Part shown: piece by piece, positions 52,011-60,427 of the stretch
Position numbering within the stretch: the first letter of the stretch is position 1
How the letters are laid out: each line of letters starts with the position of its first letter
Source of the DNA: Actinobacteria bacterium HGW-Actinobacteria-4
Lineage (GTDB): Bacteria; Actinomycetota; Actinomycetes; Actinomycetales; Demequinaceae
NCBI GenBank assembly: GCA_002841315.1
Contig: PHEW01000001.1
Coordinates: 124,001-188,000, forward strand
DNA: 64,000 nucleotides
Direction: 5' to 3'
Translations under genes and position numbers: made by a program
The notes under the pieces: generated by a model
Seen by the model: only the letters and a program-made list of their open reading frames with translations
What the model was told of the DNA's origin: nothing
Databases searched by the model: none

Positions 52011-54479
52011 ATGACTCCCCCTACGCTTCACGCTCGCATCGCCAACGCCGGCCTCACCGCCGCCCAAGTGGTCGCAACACTCGACACCACCCAGAAGATC
52101 ACGCTGGTTTCGGGGCGCGACTTCTGGACCACCGAGGCCATCGAGAGCGCCGGCCTGCCCCCGGTGATGCTCACCGACGGCCCTCATGGCCTGCGCAAGC
52201 AAGCGGGAGACTCTGACCACATTGGCCTCGCCAACTCCGTACCCGCCACATGCTTCCCCACTGCGGCCACGCTGGGCTCCACCTGGGACCCCGCCCTGCT
52301 CGAAGAGGTTGGCGCCGCCCTGGGCCGTGAATCCCGCGCAGAGAACGTGGGCGTGCTCCTGGGCCCTGGCCTCAACATCAAGCGCCACCCTGCGGGCGGG
52401 CGCACCTTCGAATACCTGTCCGAGGACCCCTTCCTTTCCGGCAAGATGGCCGCGGGACTGGTCCGTGGGATCCAGTCGGAGGGTGTGGGCGCGTGCCTCA
52501 AGCACTACGCCGCCAACAACCAAGAATCCAACCGCATGATCGTGGACACCCTGATCGACGAGCGCACCCTGCGCGAGATCTACCTGACCGGCTTCGAGAT
52601 TGCCGTCAAGGAATCCGCGCCCTGGACCGTCATGTGCTCCTACAACAAGATCAACGGCGAGCACGCCGGAGAGAGCCGACGTTTGCTCACCGACATCTTG
52701 CGTAGCGAGTGGGGTTTTGACGGCCTGGTCATGACCGACTGGTTCGCCACGTACGACCGCCCGCGCGCCATCGCCGCCGGGCTCGACCTCGAGATGCCAG
52801 GCACCGCTGGCACCTGGGACGCCTCCGTCGCCGCTGCACTCACGTCCGGCGAGCTGTCGATGGCGGATCTTGACCGTGCCGCCACGCGCGTGGTGGACAT
52901 GATGATCCGCGCCACCACCCACGACGGCGCGAGTGACAGTGCTCCTATCACGGTGGATTTCGATGCCCACCACGCGCTAGCGATCAAGGCAGCAGCCGCG
53001 GGCTCAGTGCTCCTCACCAACAACGGGCTGCTCCCCCTTGCCGCCAAGGGCACCATCGCCGTGATTGGCGCTTTCGCCGACCAGCCGCGCTTCCAAGGCA
53101 ATGGCAGCTCACTGGTGAACCCCACTCAACTCACCACATTCCGCCACTCGATGCGGGAGGCCCTGGGTGAGAAGGCGGCGTTGCTCTACGCCCCCGGGTA
53201 CGACGCTGCCACCGGCGACACTACTGACCAGCTCATTGCGGAAGCGGTCGAGACGGCAAGTCACGCCGACGCCGTGGTGCTTGTGGCCGGGCTCCCGGGC
53301 CGGATGGAATCCGAAGGCTACGACCGCGACCACCTCGACCTGCCCGCAGGCCACAACGCTCTGATCGAGGCGATCACGGCCGCGAACCCCAACACGGCCG
53401 TGATCCTCGTGAACGGTGCCCCCGTGGAGATGCCGTGGGCGGACAAGCCCGCGGCAATCCTCGAGGCGTACCTAGGTGGTCAGGCTGGAGGCCGCGCCCT
53501 CGCTGACATCGTGCTGGGCATGGCGGAACCAGGCGGACGCCTCGCAGAAAGCTTCCCCTTCCACGCCTCCGACATCGCGAGCGACAAGAACTTCCCGGGT
53601 GCACCCACCCAGGTCGAATACCGCGAAGGCCTCTACGTTGGCTACCGCTTCCACGACACTGCCGACGTGGCACCGCGCTTCGCTTTTGGCCATGGGCTCA
53701 GCTACACCACGTTCGCGTACAGCGACCTGACGGTGAAGGCTTCCGGCGAAGGTGGCCACTACTCGGTGAGCGTCACGGTCACCAACACCGGCAAGCGCTC
53801 CGGCACCGAGGTAGTGCAGCTCTACGTCCACGACGTCGAATCCACGATGCACCGCCCCATCAAGGAGCTCAAGGGCTTCGCGAAGGTGAGCCTCAAGCCC
53901 GGCGCGTCGCAAACGGTCACGCTGGAGCTGGACCGCCGCGCCTTCGCCATCTACTGCCCCAAGGCATCCGATTGGGTCATCGAGTCCGGCGAGTTCGCCA
54001 TCCAGGTGGGCTCATCGTCAGCCAATATCCAGGTGTCGCAGACCATCACGGTTGATTCGGCCGATGCCGTCTCCACCTCCGCTGCCCCGTTGCGTTTGAT
54101 CGCGGACGACGTCGAGTTCGCGTCAATGCTGGGCCGCACGATTCCCGAACCCTTGCCGCTGCTTCCTTTCCACCGTGACTCCACGGTCGCGCACCTGCAG
54201 CAGACCGTGCTGGGGCGGCGTCTCTATGCGCTGATTCTGCGCGCGATTTCCAAGCGCATGGGCGCCCAGGCGGAGGCCCCAGCCCCCAGCGACGCTCCAG
54301 CGCCGATTGACGACAGTCCAGAAGTGATGCAGGCCATGCTGATGGCGATGCCGCTCCGAGGTGTGGCCATGGCGAGCGACGGCAACATCAGCCTGACGCG
54401 CCTCGATCGCATCATTGGCGTCCTCAATGCCGTGTCGATCAAGGCGCTCAAGGCCCGCATGGCACGTCCCGCGGCGTAA
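52011..54479 (+). CDS. Beta-glucosidase, glycoside hydrolase family 3
   Basis: An 822-residue intracellular enzyme (no signal peptide) that removes beta-linked sugars from short oligosaccharides. The catalytic TIM barrel contains LTDGPHGLRKQ and the nucleophile Asp243 in VMTDWFAT. The alpha/beta sandwich domain (from about residue 340) and the C-terminal fibronectin-like domain (about 580-660, YTTFAYSDLTVK...GTEVVQLYVHD) are in the standard GH3 order. About 150 residues after that are unassigned. ATG 52011 was chosen because GAGGA lies five bases upstream; ATG 51996 has no binding site. Confidence 0.94.
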   Translation: MTPPTLHARIANAGLTAAQVVATLDTTQKITLVSGRDFWTTEAIESAGLPPVMLTDGPHGLRKQAGDSDHIGLANSVPATCFPTAATLGSTWDPALLEEVGAALGRESRAENVGVLLGPGLNIKRHPAGGRTFEYLSEDPFLSGKMAAGLVRGIQSEGVGACLKHYAANNQESNRMIVDTLIDERTLREIYLTGFEIAVKESAPWTVMCSYNKINGEHAGESRRLLTDILRSEWGFDGLVMTDWFATYDRPRAIAAGLDLEMPGTAGTWDASVAAALTSGELSMADLDRAATRVVDMMIRATTHDGASDSAPITVDFDAHHALAIKAAAAGSVLLTNNGLLPLAAKGTIAVIGAFADQPRFQGNGSSLVNPTQLTTFRHSMREALGEKAALLYAPGYDAATGDTTDQLIAEAVETASHADAVVLVAGLPGRMESEGYDRDHLDLPAGHNALIEAITAANPNTAVILVNGAPVEMPWADKPAAILEAYLGGQAGGRALADIVLGMAEPGGRLAESFPFHASDIASDKNFPGAPTQVEYREGLYVGYRFHDTADVAPRFAFGHGLSYTTFAYSDLTVKASGEGGHYSVSVTVTNTGKRSGTEVVQLYVHDVESTMHRPIKELKGFAKVSLKPGASQTVTLELDRRAFAIYCPKASDWVIESGEFAIQVGSSSANIQVSQTITVDSADAVSTSAAPLRLIADDVEFASMLGRTIPEPLPLLPFHRDSTVAHLQQTVLGRRLYALILRAISKRMGAQAEAPAPSDAPAPIDDSPEVMQAMLMAMPLRGVAMASDGNISLTRLDRIIGVLNAVSIKALKARMARPAA

Positions 54480-54489
54480 GGTTTCGTGT

Positions 54490-54888
54490 ATGGGGATATT
54501 TACCAGGAGTCATTCAAGCCGGTGGGAGTCGTGGGCGTTGCTCGACTACGGCGACCACGGTCTTGGCGCGGCGCGGCGCGACCCCAACCGTGTGGGGTTC
54601 ATTGAACTCACCGACGCACTGCGGTGGGTGCCTCAGGCCGGCGACGGCTGGGAAGTCCCGATCGCCACTATCACCGTGAAGACGCCAAAGACGTGGCTCA
54701 ACCGCCCGTCGAAGGGCGTCGAGATCGAGGTGCCTGAAATGGGGCCGGTGCGCATCCGCGGCATGGTCCTCGCGCCCGGCACTGTCGCGCCACCGAGCAC
54801 CGGTGTCGCAGGGCAAGCGCGCCGGTCGGGCCGCATTCTTGTGGAGCTCCTCGCGCGTGGCGCCAAGGACGGCTCGGCGTCGCCGTAG
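54490..54888 (+). CDS. Small protein of unknown function
   Basis: A 132-residue soluble protein (MGIFTRSHSSRWESWALLDYG...). It is predicted to be beta-rich, with a middle segment TITVKTPKTWLNRPSKGVEIEVPEMGPVRIRGMVLAPGT. No signal peptide or known motif is visible. A TAAGGT element overlapping the GH3 stop lies seven bases before the ATG. The frame to 54415 lies inside the GH3 gene and is rejected. Confidence 0.65.
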   Translation: MGIFTRSHSSRWESWALLDYGDHGLGAARRDPNRVGFIELTDALRWVPQAGDGWEVPIATITVKTPKTWLNRPSKGVEIEVPEMGPVRIRGMVLAPGTVAPPSTGVAGQARRSGRILVELLARGAKDGSASP

Positions 54889-54994
54889 GCCCTCGCGACG
54901 CCTTGACCAACACCGTCAGCAACGGCGGCACCCGTGTGGTCCAAGCGGGACCTTAGCCCGCATCGGCCGCCAACTGCGGCGCGCACAATGAAGG

Positions 54995-55762
54995 ATGACC
55001 GTTACGCGAGAGATCTCGCGTCCCATCGTGGCACCTATGCAATGGCAGCAGTACCGCGCTGGAGCGCGCACTGCCCTGCCGTTGGTGCCGGCGTCGGTGG
55101 TGTTCGGCCTCGCGTTTGGGGCTGTTATCTATACCTCGACGGTTGATCCCGTCGCGGGGGCATTGAGCTCGGTGTTCATGTTCGCCGGGGCAGGACAACT
55201 CGCCATGGTCGACCAGATCGATGCGGGCTCACCCGCCGTGCTGGTGATCATGACCGGCCTGGTGATCTCCGCCCGGTACGCCCTGTTCTCCGCATCGCTC
55301 GCGCCCACTATGGCGCGCTTCCCGCGCCGCTGGAGGCTTGGTCTGGCGTTCATGCTCTCCGACATCGTCTCCGTGCTGTGCTTGCGTCGCACCAAAATCG
55401 ACCCTGATCCCGTGCGGCAACGTTGGTATTTCCTTGGAGTGGGGACCATGTTCGCGGGCTTCAACATCTCGGGCACGGTGGCAGGCGTTGCGTTGGGGTC
55501 GGTGCTCCCCGCATCTTGGCAGATGCAGTTCGTAGTGCCGCTGATACTCATCGCCGTTGTGGTTCCCGTCATCAGGGACGTACCAGCAGTGGTCGCCGCA
55601 CTCGTGGCGCTCACCGTGGTGCTCGTGGGGCGCGACTTGCCCAGCGGTTCCACCATCATCGTCGCGGCCCTCGCAGGAATCGCCGCCGGCTACCTGGTGC
55701 CCGAGTCCAAGCGCAAGGAGCCGCACGGCCCACCCACCCTCGACGAGGCGAGCCAAGCATGA
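54995..55762 (+). CDS. AzlC-family branched-chain amino acid exporter subunit (second copy)
   Basis: A 255-residue membrane protein clearly related to the one at 20019. Shared segments are VVFGLAFGAVIYTSTVDP, GAGQLAMVDQIDAGSPAVLVIMTGLVISARYALFSASLAPTMARFPRRWRLG and GTVAGVALGSVLPASWQMQFVVPLILIAVVVP. CACAAT lies five bases before the ATG. It is coupled to azlD by ATGA. It and its partner likely export branched-chain amino acids or analogues. Confidence 0.92.
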   Translation: MTVTREISRPIVAPMQWQQYRAGARTALPLVPASVVFGLAFGAVIYTSTVDPVAGALSSVFMFAGAGQLAMVDQIDAGSPAVLVIMTGLVISARYALFSASLAPTMARFPRRWRLGLAFMLSDIVSVLCLRRTKIDPDPVRQRWYFLGVGTMFAGFNISGTVAGVALGSVLPASWQMQFVVPLILIAVVVPVIRDVPAVVAALVALTVVLVGRDLPSGSTIIVAALAGIAAGYLVPESKRKEPHGPPTLDEASQA

Positions 55763-56073
55763 CCCCCCTGGTGATGTTCGCCATCGCGGGCGTGGGCGTG
55801 TACCTGATCCGGCTCAGCGGAATCGTGCTCCTCGCGGGCGACCGCGAACTACCAGACGGCGCCGCCAAGGCCCTGCGCTTGGTCGCGCCCGCCGCCGTCA
55901 CCGCTGTGGTGGCCAGCGCGGTGTTGCTTGACCACGGCGACATTCGCGGGTTCAGCGCGTGGCACCTCGCGGCTGCGATAGCGATCGCACTGGCCGTGTG
56001 GAAGCAACACATGGTGCTGACAATCGGCGTGGGCGGAGCAGTCTTCGCCGCGTTGCTGTTCGCGGGTTTGTAG
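55759..56073 (+). CDS. AzlD-family small subunit (second copy)
   Basis: A 104-residue membrane protein, the same length as the AzlD at 20780 and with the same signature (GVGVYLIRLSGIVLLAG). About four spans. It starts inside the azlC stop codon (ATGA). The two azlCD pairs in one window are diverged paralogues rather than a recent duplication. Confidence 0.92.
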   Translation: MTPLVMFAIAGVGVYLIRLSGIVLLAGDRELPDGAAKALRLVAPAAVTAVVASAVLLDHGDIRGFSAWHLAAAIAIALAVWKQHMVLTIGVGGAVFAALLFAGL

Positions 56074-56091
56074 CAGCGCCCACACGCGCGC

Positions 56092-56652
56092 TCAGGGCGC
56101 CGTGAGCATGCGGATCTCGACGGTGCCCCACGGTCCCGCTGGGCTCTCCACGGGGTCCGTGACGTAGAGCTCGTACCAACAGCCCCACTCCCCGCCAGGC
56201 GCAGATTCGGTACCGATCACAAGGTCGCCTCCGTGAGCCGGCACCCCCGGCGCGTTAGCCACTGCGAAAGTGACGCCCTCAGCATCGGCCCACCGCAGCA
56301 GCTCGTCTGTCGAGTCTCCGAGCGCGCCGTACGGGCCCACGTGAGTTGCGGTGGCGTAATGGCCCTCCGGCAGAACGTCGGCCACGTAGGGTGCGTCAAT
56401 CCATAGCCCCTCGGCGGTGATCCACCCCACCTCGATCATGAAGGGCGTGTGTTCGGACAGTGCGCGGTAACGGATCAGAGACGGGCCCGCGGGATCGATG
56501 CCACGCGAGGCCATGTATCGCTCCAGCTCATCGAGTGCTTCGACCACTCGCTCACCGATGCTGTCCATGGTCACGTCGACCAACGCCGCCACATACGTCA
56601 ACGCGGGCAGGCGGGTCAACGACGGCGGGCTTGTCAGGTGGGTGTGCGCCAT
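56092..56652 (-). CDS. GyrI-like small-molecule-binding protein
   Basis: A 186-residue single-domain protein of the SRPBCC-unrelated GyrI/AraC effector-binding fold. Features are ALTYVAALVDVTMDSIGERVVEALDELERYMASRGI, then PFMIEVGWI, LPEGHYATATHVGPYGALGDSTDELLRWA and a final WYELYVTDPVESP, typical of GyrI proteins. It may bind or hydrolyse small hydrophobic compounds. No DNA-binding domain is attached. TACGCT plus six bases precede the ATG, a leaderless geometry. Confidence 0.85.
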   Translation of the reverse strand: MAHTHLTSPPSLTRLPALTYVAALVDVTMDSIGERVVEALDELERYMASRGIDPAGPSLIRYRALSEHTPFMIEVGWITAEGLWIDAPYVADVLPEGHYATATHVGPYGALGDSTDELLRWADAEGVTFAVANAPGVPAHGGDLVIGTESAPGGEWGCWYELYVTDPVESPAGPWGTVEIRMLTAP

Positions 56653-56658
56653 CCCGCT

Positions 56659-56664
56659 AGCGTA
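56659..56664 (-). promoter_or_regulatory. -10 element of leaderless start
   Basis: On the minus strand TACGCT is followed by six bases and the ATG at 56652. Confidence 0.5.
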
Positions 56665-56702
56665 CGGCGGGCGGGTGCACCAACCAGCTCACAGTCACTG
56701 TG

Positions 56703-57452
56703 TCACCGATACTCCGGATTCGGGTGATCAAACCGCTCGCCAGCGTCCCACGCTTCCCTGGAGTTGCCACCCGCGGGAAAGCCGCCGGCGCCCTTGAGCC
56801 ACGCCGCCATGTGCATCAGGTTCCACGTCATGAACGTCGTATTGCGTTGGGTGAACTCGTTCTCCGGCCCGCCCGATCCCTCATCAAGGTACGACGGGCC
56901 CGGACCTGCTGGCCCAATCCACCCGGCGTCGGCATTGGGGGGGATCGCGTAGCCGATGTGCTGGAGCGAGTACAGCAGGTTCATGGCGATGTGCTTGACG
57001 CCGTCTTCGTTGCCGGTGACCACCACGCCCGCGGTGCGCCCGTAGAAGCGGTACTGGCCACGATCGTTGGTCTCCCCGGAGTGCGCGTACAGCCGCTCCA
57101 CCAGGCGCGTCGCGACCGAGGACTTCTCACCCAACCAGATGGGTGTACCCACCACGAGGATGTCGACATCAAGCACGCGCGGCGCGAGATCGGGCCATGC
57201 GTCCGACGCTTGCCCTCCTCCCATGACGTCCTCACGCATATCTGGGTAGACGCCGGGCGCGATGTCGAAGTCAACGGCCCTGAACTGGTCGACGGCGACG
57301 CCTTGCTTACGCATGATGGCCGCCGCCACGTCCATGAGTCCCTGAGTGTGGCTACGTTCCGGTGAGGGCTTGAGCGTGCAGTTGATGAAGCACGCGCGCA
57401 GGTCAGAGAAGTCGGCCGGGCCAGTCGAGGGTGCGGGCTCTAGAGAGGTCAT
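56703..57452 (-). CDS. Flavodoxin-fold NADPH-dependent FMN reductase
   Basis: A 249-residue flavoprotein of the WrbA/FMN-reductase group. The phosphate-binding region is CFINCTLKPSPERSHTQGLMDVA (about residues 21-43), and the flavin contact segments are VGTPIWLGEKSSVATRLVERLY and FYGRTAGVVVTGNEDGVKHIAMNL. The C-terminal tail is longer than in the core family (QRNTTFMTWNLMHMAAWLKGAGGFPAGGN). It may reduce quinones, flavin or disulfides. TAGCGT lies seven bases before the ATG. Confidence 0.85.
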   Translation of the reverse strand: MTSLEPAPSTGPADFSDLRACFINCTLKPSPERSHTQGLMDVAAAIMRKQGVAVDQFRAVDFDIAPGVYPDMREDVMGGGQASDAWPDLAPRVLDVDILVVGTPIWLGEKSSVATRLVERLYAHSGETNDRGQYRFYGRTAGVVVTGNEDGVKHIAMNLLYSLQHIGYAIPPNADAGWIGPAGPGPSYLDEGSGGPENEFTQRNTTFMTWNLMHMAAWLKGAGGFPAGGNSREAWDAGERFDHPNPEYR

Positions 57453-57609
57453 CTCTTTGACGCTACGCCGGTTGGGCGCTCATCGCACGCGCTCACTGCG
57501 GCTCACGCGTGGGACTAAGGTCCGTGGCAGCAGTCCCGCCACGCATGTTCGATCAGCGCCACACAGACTTCGCTCACGCGTCCCGTCGCGGAACACACCC
57601 TGCTGCGAT

Positions 57610-57615
57610 TAGGGT
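57610..57615 (+). promoter_or_regulatory. -10 element of leaderless start
   Basis: TAGGGT plus six bases and the ATG at 57622. Confidence 0.5.
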
Positions 57616-57621
57616 TGACCA

Positions 57622-58302
57622 ATGACTCGATTCGTGGTGGGCATGCGCATGCTCATGATCGCGCTGATCGCCATCGCGCTCGTAGCCACACTGACAGACA
57701 CGTCCGGCCTTGTGCCAGACAGTTTCTTCGATATCGCGTCGTTCTACACCTTCCAGACCAACATCATTCTGGCCATCGTGTTGGTGGTCCTCACTTGGCA
57801 CAGCTTGCGTGGCTCGACTCCCGGAAGGTGGGTTGAGTATGGTCGCGCGTTCTCGGCAGTGAACCTGGTGGTGGTCGGGATTCTCTACTGGTCCATGATC
57901 TTCCCGCGCGGCACGGAAGACGGCGCCCAGATGGTGTGGGTGATGATCATCTCCCACATCGCCACACCGGTGTACTTCGCGGTCGAGTACATGGTGGTGG
58001 GATCGCGCGAGGCGCTGCCGCTCCGGCACTGGTGGATCATCGCCGGGTACGCAGGGGTGTGGACGGTAGCGACGGTGGCGCGCACTGCGCAGGGCGACTA
58101 CATCGCGTATGACCACCTGGACCCCGCCCAACACAGCTACCTCACCATCGCCACAACGGTCTCCTGGCACAGTGTGATTCTCCTCGCCGCGACGGTGGTG
58201 GCCCTGCGGGTGCGGCGATTCCGAGCCATCGACGAGCCTGCCCAGGGCACGGAACCCGTGAGGGCAAGGCAACCAGCCCGCGTCTTGACCCGCGTGCGGT
58301 AA
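57622..58302 (+). CDS. Pr6Pr-family membrane protein
   Basis: A 226-residue protein with six hydrophobic spans. The family pattern is FYTFQTNIILAIVLVVLTWHS (second span) and IISHIATPVYFAVEYMVVG in the middle. The eukaryotic FAR-17a/AIG1 relatives hydrolyse lipid esters, but bacterial function is not known. The last 30 residues are basic and cytoplasmic. It is a single gene with a leaderless-type promoter. Confidence 0.85.
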   Translation: MTRFVVGMRMLMIALIAIALVATLTDTSGLVPDSFFDIASFYTFQTNIILAIVLVVLTWHSLRGSTPGRWVEYGRAFSAVNLVVVGILYWSMIFPRGTEDGAQMVWVMIISHIATPVYFAVEYMVVGSREALPLRHWWIIAGYAGVWTVATVARTAQGDYIAYDHLDPAQHSYLTIATTVSWHSVILLAATVVALRVRRFRAIDEPAQGTEPVRARQPARVLTRVR

Positions 58303-58330
58303 CGCGACCCGTAGGGCAGCGTCCTGCCCG

Positions 58331-58585
58331 CTACTCCTTGGTCGCCGGAATGGTCACGGATTCTGAGCTCAACTGCGCTATCCACCGCTGACGTTCACGG
58401 TTGGCGAGCACCATCACCACACCCCACAGCCCCAGGTCATCCAGGAGCCCCACTACCGGGATCACATCGGGAATCAGGTCAAAGGGCCACAGCGAGTAGG
58501 CGACAGTCGCGGCGAGCGCGACCCAGGTGAGGGCAGCAATCTTGAACTCGCCACGCCTTACTGCCGTGAAGAATGCCTTCCACAT
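58331..58585 (-). CDS. DUF1232 (YkvA-like) small membrane protein
   Basis: An 84-residue protein with the family core YSLWPFDLIPDVIPVVGLLDDLGLWGVVM. One or two short hydrophobic segments are present. ATG 58585 has an AGAGGAG site eight bases upstream; the frame reaching 58642 has none. Function is not established for this family. Confidence 0.88.
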   Translation of the reverse strand: MWKAFFTAVRRGEFKIAALTWVALAATVAYSLWPFDLIPDVIPVVGLLDDLGLWGVVMVLANRERQRWIAQLSSESVTIPATKE

Positions 58586-58784
58586 CGCGTGGCTCCTCTC
58601 GCTCTTCGGGATTTCACTCCGCGAAGTCCACCGTGCGCTCACTGGCGCTACCGCTCAAGTTTACGCGCGTGCACTTCGACGCGCGCCACGGTGCCATTCG
58701 GAGCACACTGGGTGGAGGGCGCGCCTAGCGTCCGCCCTCGCGCTTGATTGCGCGTCCGCACCCACGTCCTAGAAGGAGACCATC

Positions 58785-58994
58785 ATGGCCGGCACCGTAG
58801 CCCGCGTCACCGAAATCACTGCCCGCTCAGACAAGAGCTTTGAAGACGCCACCAAGATCGCCATCGACCGCGCGTGCTCGACGCTACGCGGCGTCAGCGG
58901 CGCGTGGGTCAAGGAACAGAAGGTCGAGATTGCCGACGGCAAGATCTCCGCTTACCAAGTAGACCTCAAGGTCACGTTCGTTCTCGAGGGCTAG
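58785..58994 (+). CDS. Dodecin (flavin-storage protein)
   Basis: A 69-residue protein that forms hollow dodecamers and binds FMN or riboflavin. The sequence VARVTEITARSDKSFEDATKIAIDRACSTLRGVSGAWVKEQKVEI and the ending YQVDLKVTFVLEG match the family over its whole length; Trp42 is the flavin-stacking residue. An AAGGAGA ribosome binding site precedes the ATG. It may buffer free flavin for the several flavoenzymes in the cell. Confidence 0.95.
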   Translation: MAGTVARVTEITARSDKSFEDATKIAIDRACSTLRGVSGAWVKEQKVEIADGKISAYQVDLKVTFVLEG

Positions 58995-59006
58995 TCACCG
59001 GTCGCG

Positions 59007-59495
59007 CTACTGCACCTCGCGCAGTTCCCCGGAGTGCACATCGAACACGAACCCGCGAATGTTGTCTTTGTGAGGCAAGAACGGGTTGGCGCGCAACCGG
59101 GCCATCGACTGGCGCAGGTCAGAATCCAGATCAGTGAACGATTCGGGCGACCACGTGGGCTTAAAGCCGGTCTCGGCGTGGAGCTGGTTGCGTAGCTCGT
59201 CGTCGGTAAACGTGAGCGCTCCGCAGTTGGTGTGGTGCACCAGGATGATCTCGCGGGTCTTGAGGAAGCGCTGCGAGATCACCAGCGAGCGGACCATGTC
59301 GTCCGTGACCACCCCGCCGGCGTTGCGCATGATGTGCGCGTCGCCCAACTCGAGCCCCAACATCGCAAAGGTGTCGAGGCGCGAGTCCATGCAGGAAACA
59401 ACCGCGAGCTGCAACCGCGGCGGCAGCGGCAGGTCGGGTGTGTAGGTCTCGGCGTAGGCCTTGTTGTTCGCCAGCAGTTGGTCAGTGACGCCCAT
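59007..59495 (-). CDS. Beta-class carbonic anhydrase
   Basis: Interconverts CO2 and bicarbonate using zinc, 162 residues. The zinc ligands are Cys35 (VVSCMDSRLD), His88 and Cys91 (HHTNCGA), with the Asp37-Arg39 pair. The short length, with the sequence GFKPTWSPESFTDLDSDLRQSM, is typical of the actinobacterial Rv1284-like type. ATG 59495 has GGAGG six bases upstream. It converges on dodecin with a 12-base gap. Confidence 0.92.
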   Translation of the reverse strand: MGVTDQLLANNKAYAETYTPDLPLPPRLQLAVVSCMDSRLDTFAMLGLELGDAHIMRNAGGVVTDDMVRSLVISQRFLKTREIILVHHTNCGALTFTDDELRNQLHAETGFKPTWSPESFTDLDSDLRQSMARLRANPFLPHKDNIRGFVFDVHSGELREVQ

Positions 59496-59577
59496 GCGTA
59501 CCTCCACGTTCGGGGCGCGCCAGGCGCGCAGTGTTGACGCCATCCTAAGGCACGCAGCCGTATGCGACGATGGGGTC

Positions 59578-60348
59578 ATGTCGCGCATTCTGGTCACGGG
59601 TTCAGCACAGGGCGTTGGCGCCGAGGCCTCACGCCAGTTGATCGAAGCGGGCCATGAAGTGGTGGTTCACGGACGCAGCGATGAGCGGTGTCGTGAGGCG
59701 CTCCGAGCCAACCCGGACGCGCTGGGCGCGGTCCCGGGAGCCTTCGACTCCATCGCCTCGACCACAGCATTCGCCCAGGCGTCCGAAGCCTACGCTCCCT
59801 TCGACGTCATCATTCACAACGCCGCCGTAGGCCCGCACCAAGACAGGCCCGTGTTCACGCAGGACGGCCTCGAACGCATCTTTCACGTCAACGTCGTGAG
59901 CCCGTACCTTCTCAGTTGCCTCCTGCCAGTCCCGCAGCGAGCGGTCTACGTGGGCTCAGACGCGGGCCAGCACGGCAGCGCACACTTTGACGACCTCCAA
60001 TGGGACACGCGCGAGTGGAACGGCATGGGTGCCTACAACGACTCCAAGCTCTACCTCGCAATGATCGCGATGGAGATGGCGCACCGTCACCCTGGTTCGC
60101 TGGTGAACGTGGTCCATCCGGGGTGGGTTCAGACATCGATGGGGGGCGCGAATGCCCTCCTTCCCGTCGATCAAGGTGCCGACTCCGTGGTCTGGCTCGC
60201 AACATCGGCCGATGCTGTGGCTACCACCAGCGGTCAGTTCATCGAGAAGCGAGCGGCCCTGAAACTGAATCCCCAGGCACGAGACTCAGCGTTGCGGGCC
60301 CGCCTGCTGGATGAGTTGGAGCGCATCACCGGCGTCGCACTTCCCTAG
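59578..60348 (+). CDS. Short-chain dehydrogenase/reductase (first of a tandem pair)
   Basis: A 256-residue Rossmann enzyme. The NAD(P)-binding motif is TGSAQGVGAEASRQL (about residues 7-21), HNAAVG marks the central strand, and the catalytic pair Tyr-x3-Lys is in AYNDSKLY. GACGAT lies six bases before ATG 59578. The next gene has the same length and is similar throughout, so they are tandem paralogues. The substrate is unknown. Confidence 0.9.
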   Translation: MSRILVTGSAQGVGAEASRQLIEAGHEVVVHGRSDERCREALRANPDALGAVPGAFDSIASTTAFAQASEAYAPFDVIIHNAAVGPHQDRPVFTQDGLERIFHVNVVSPYLLSCLLPVPQRAVYVGSDAGQHGSAHFDDLQWDTREWNGMGAYNDSKLYLAMIAMEMAHRHPGSLVNVVHPGWVQTSMGGANALLPVDQGADSVVWLATSADAVATTSGQFIEKRAALKLNPQARDSALRARLLDELERITGVALP

Positions 60349-60398
60349 CCCGCGCGGTTCGCACCAGCGGCGAAGCACGGTACGCTGAAGCGGTTCAC

Positions 60399-60412
60399 TC
60401 GAAACGTTTCGA
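60399..60412. promoter_or_regulatory. LacI-type operator in front of second SDR gene
   Basis: TCGAAACGTTTCGA is a perfect 14-base palindrome of classic LacI-family form, 15 bases before the ATG and just downstream of a TACGCT -10 (60381-60386). A bound repressor would block the start of transcription. The first SDR gene has no such site. Confidence 0.7.
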
Positions 60413-60427
60413 TAGCCAGGAGCACCC

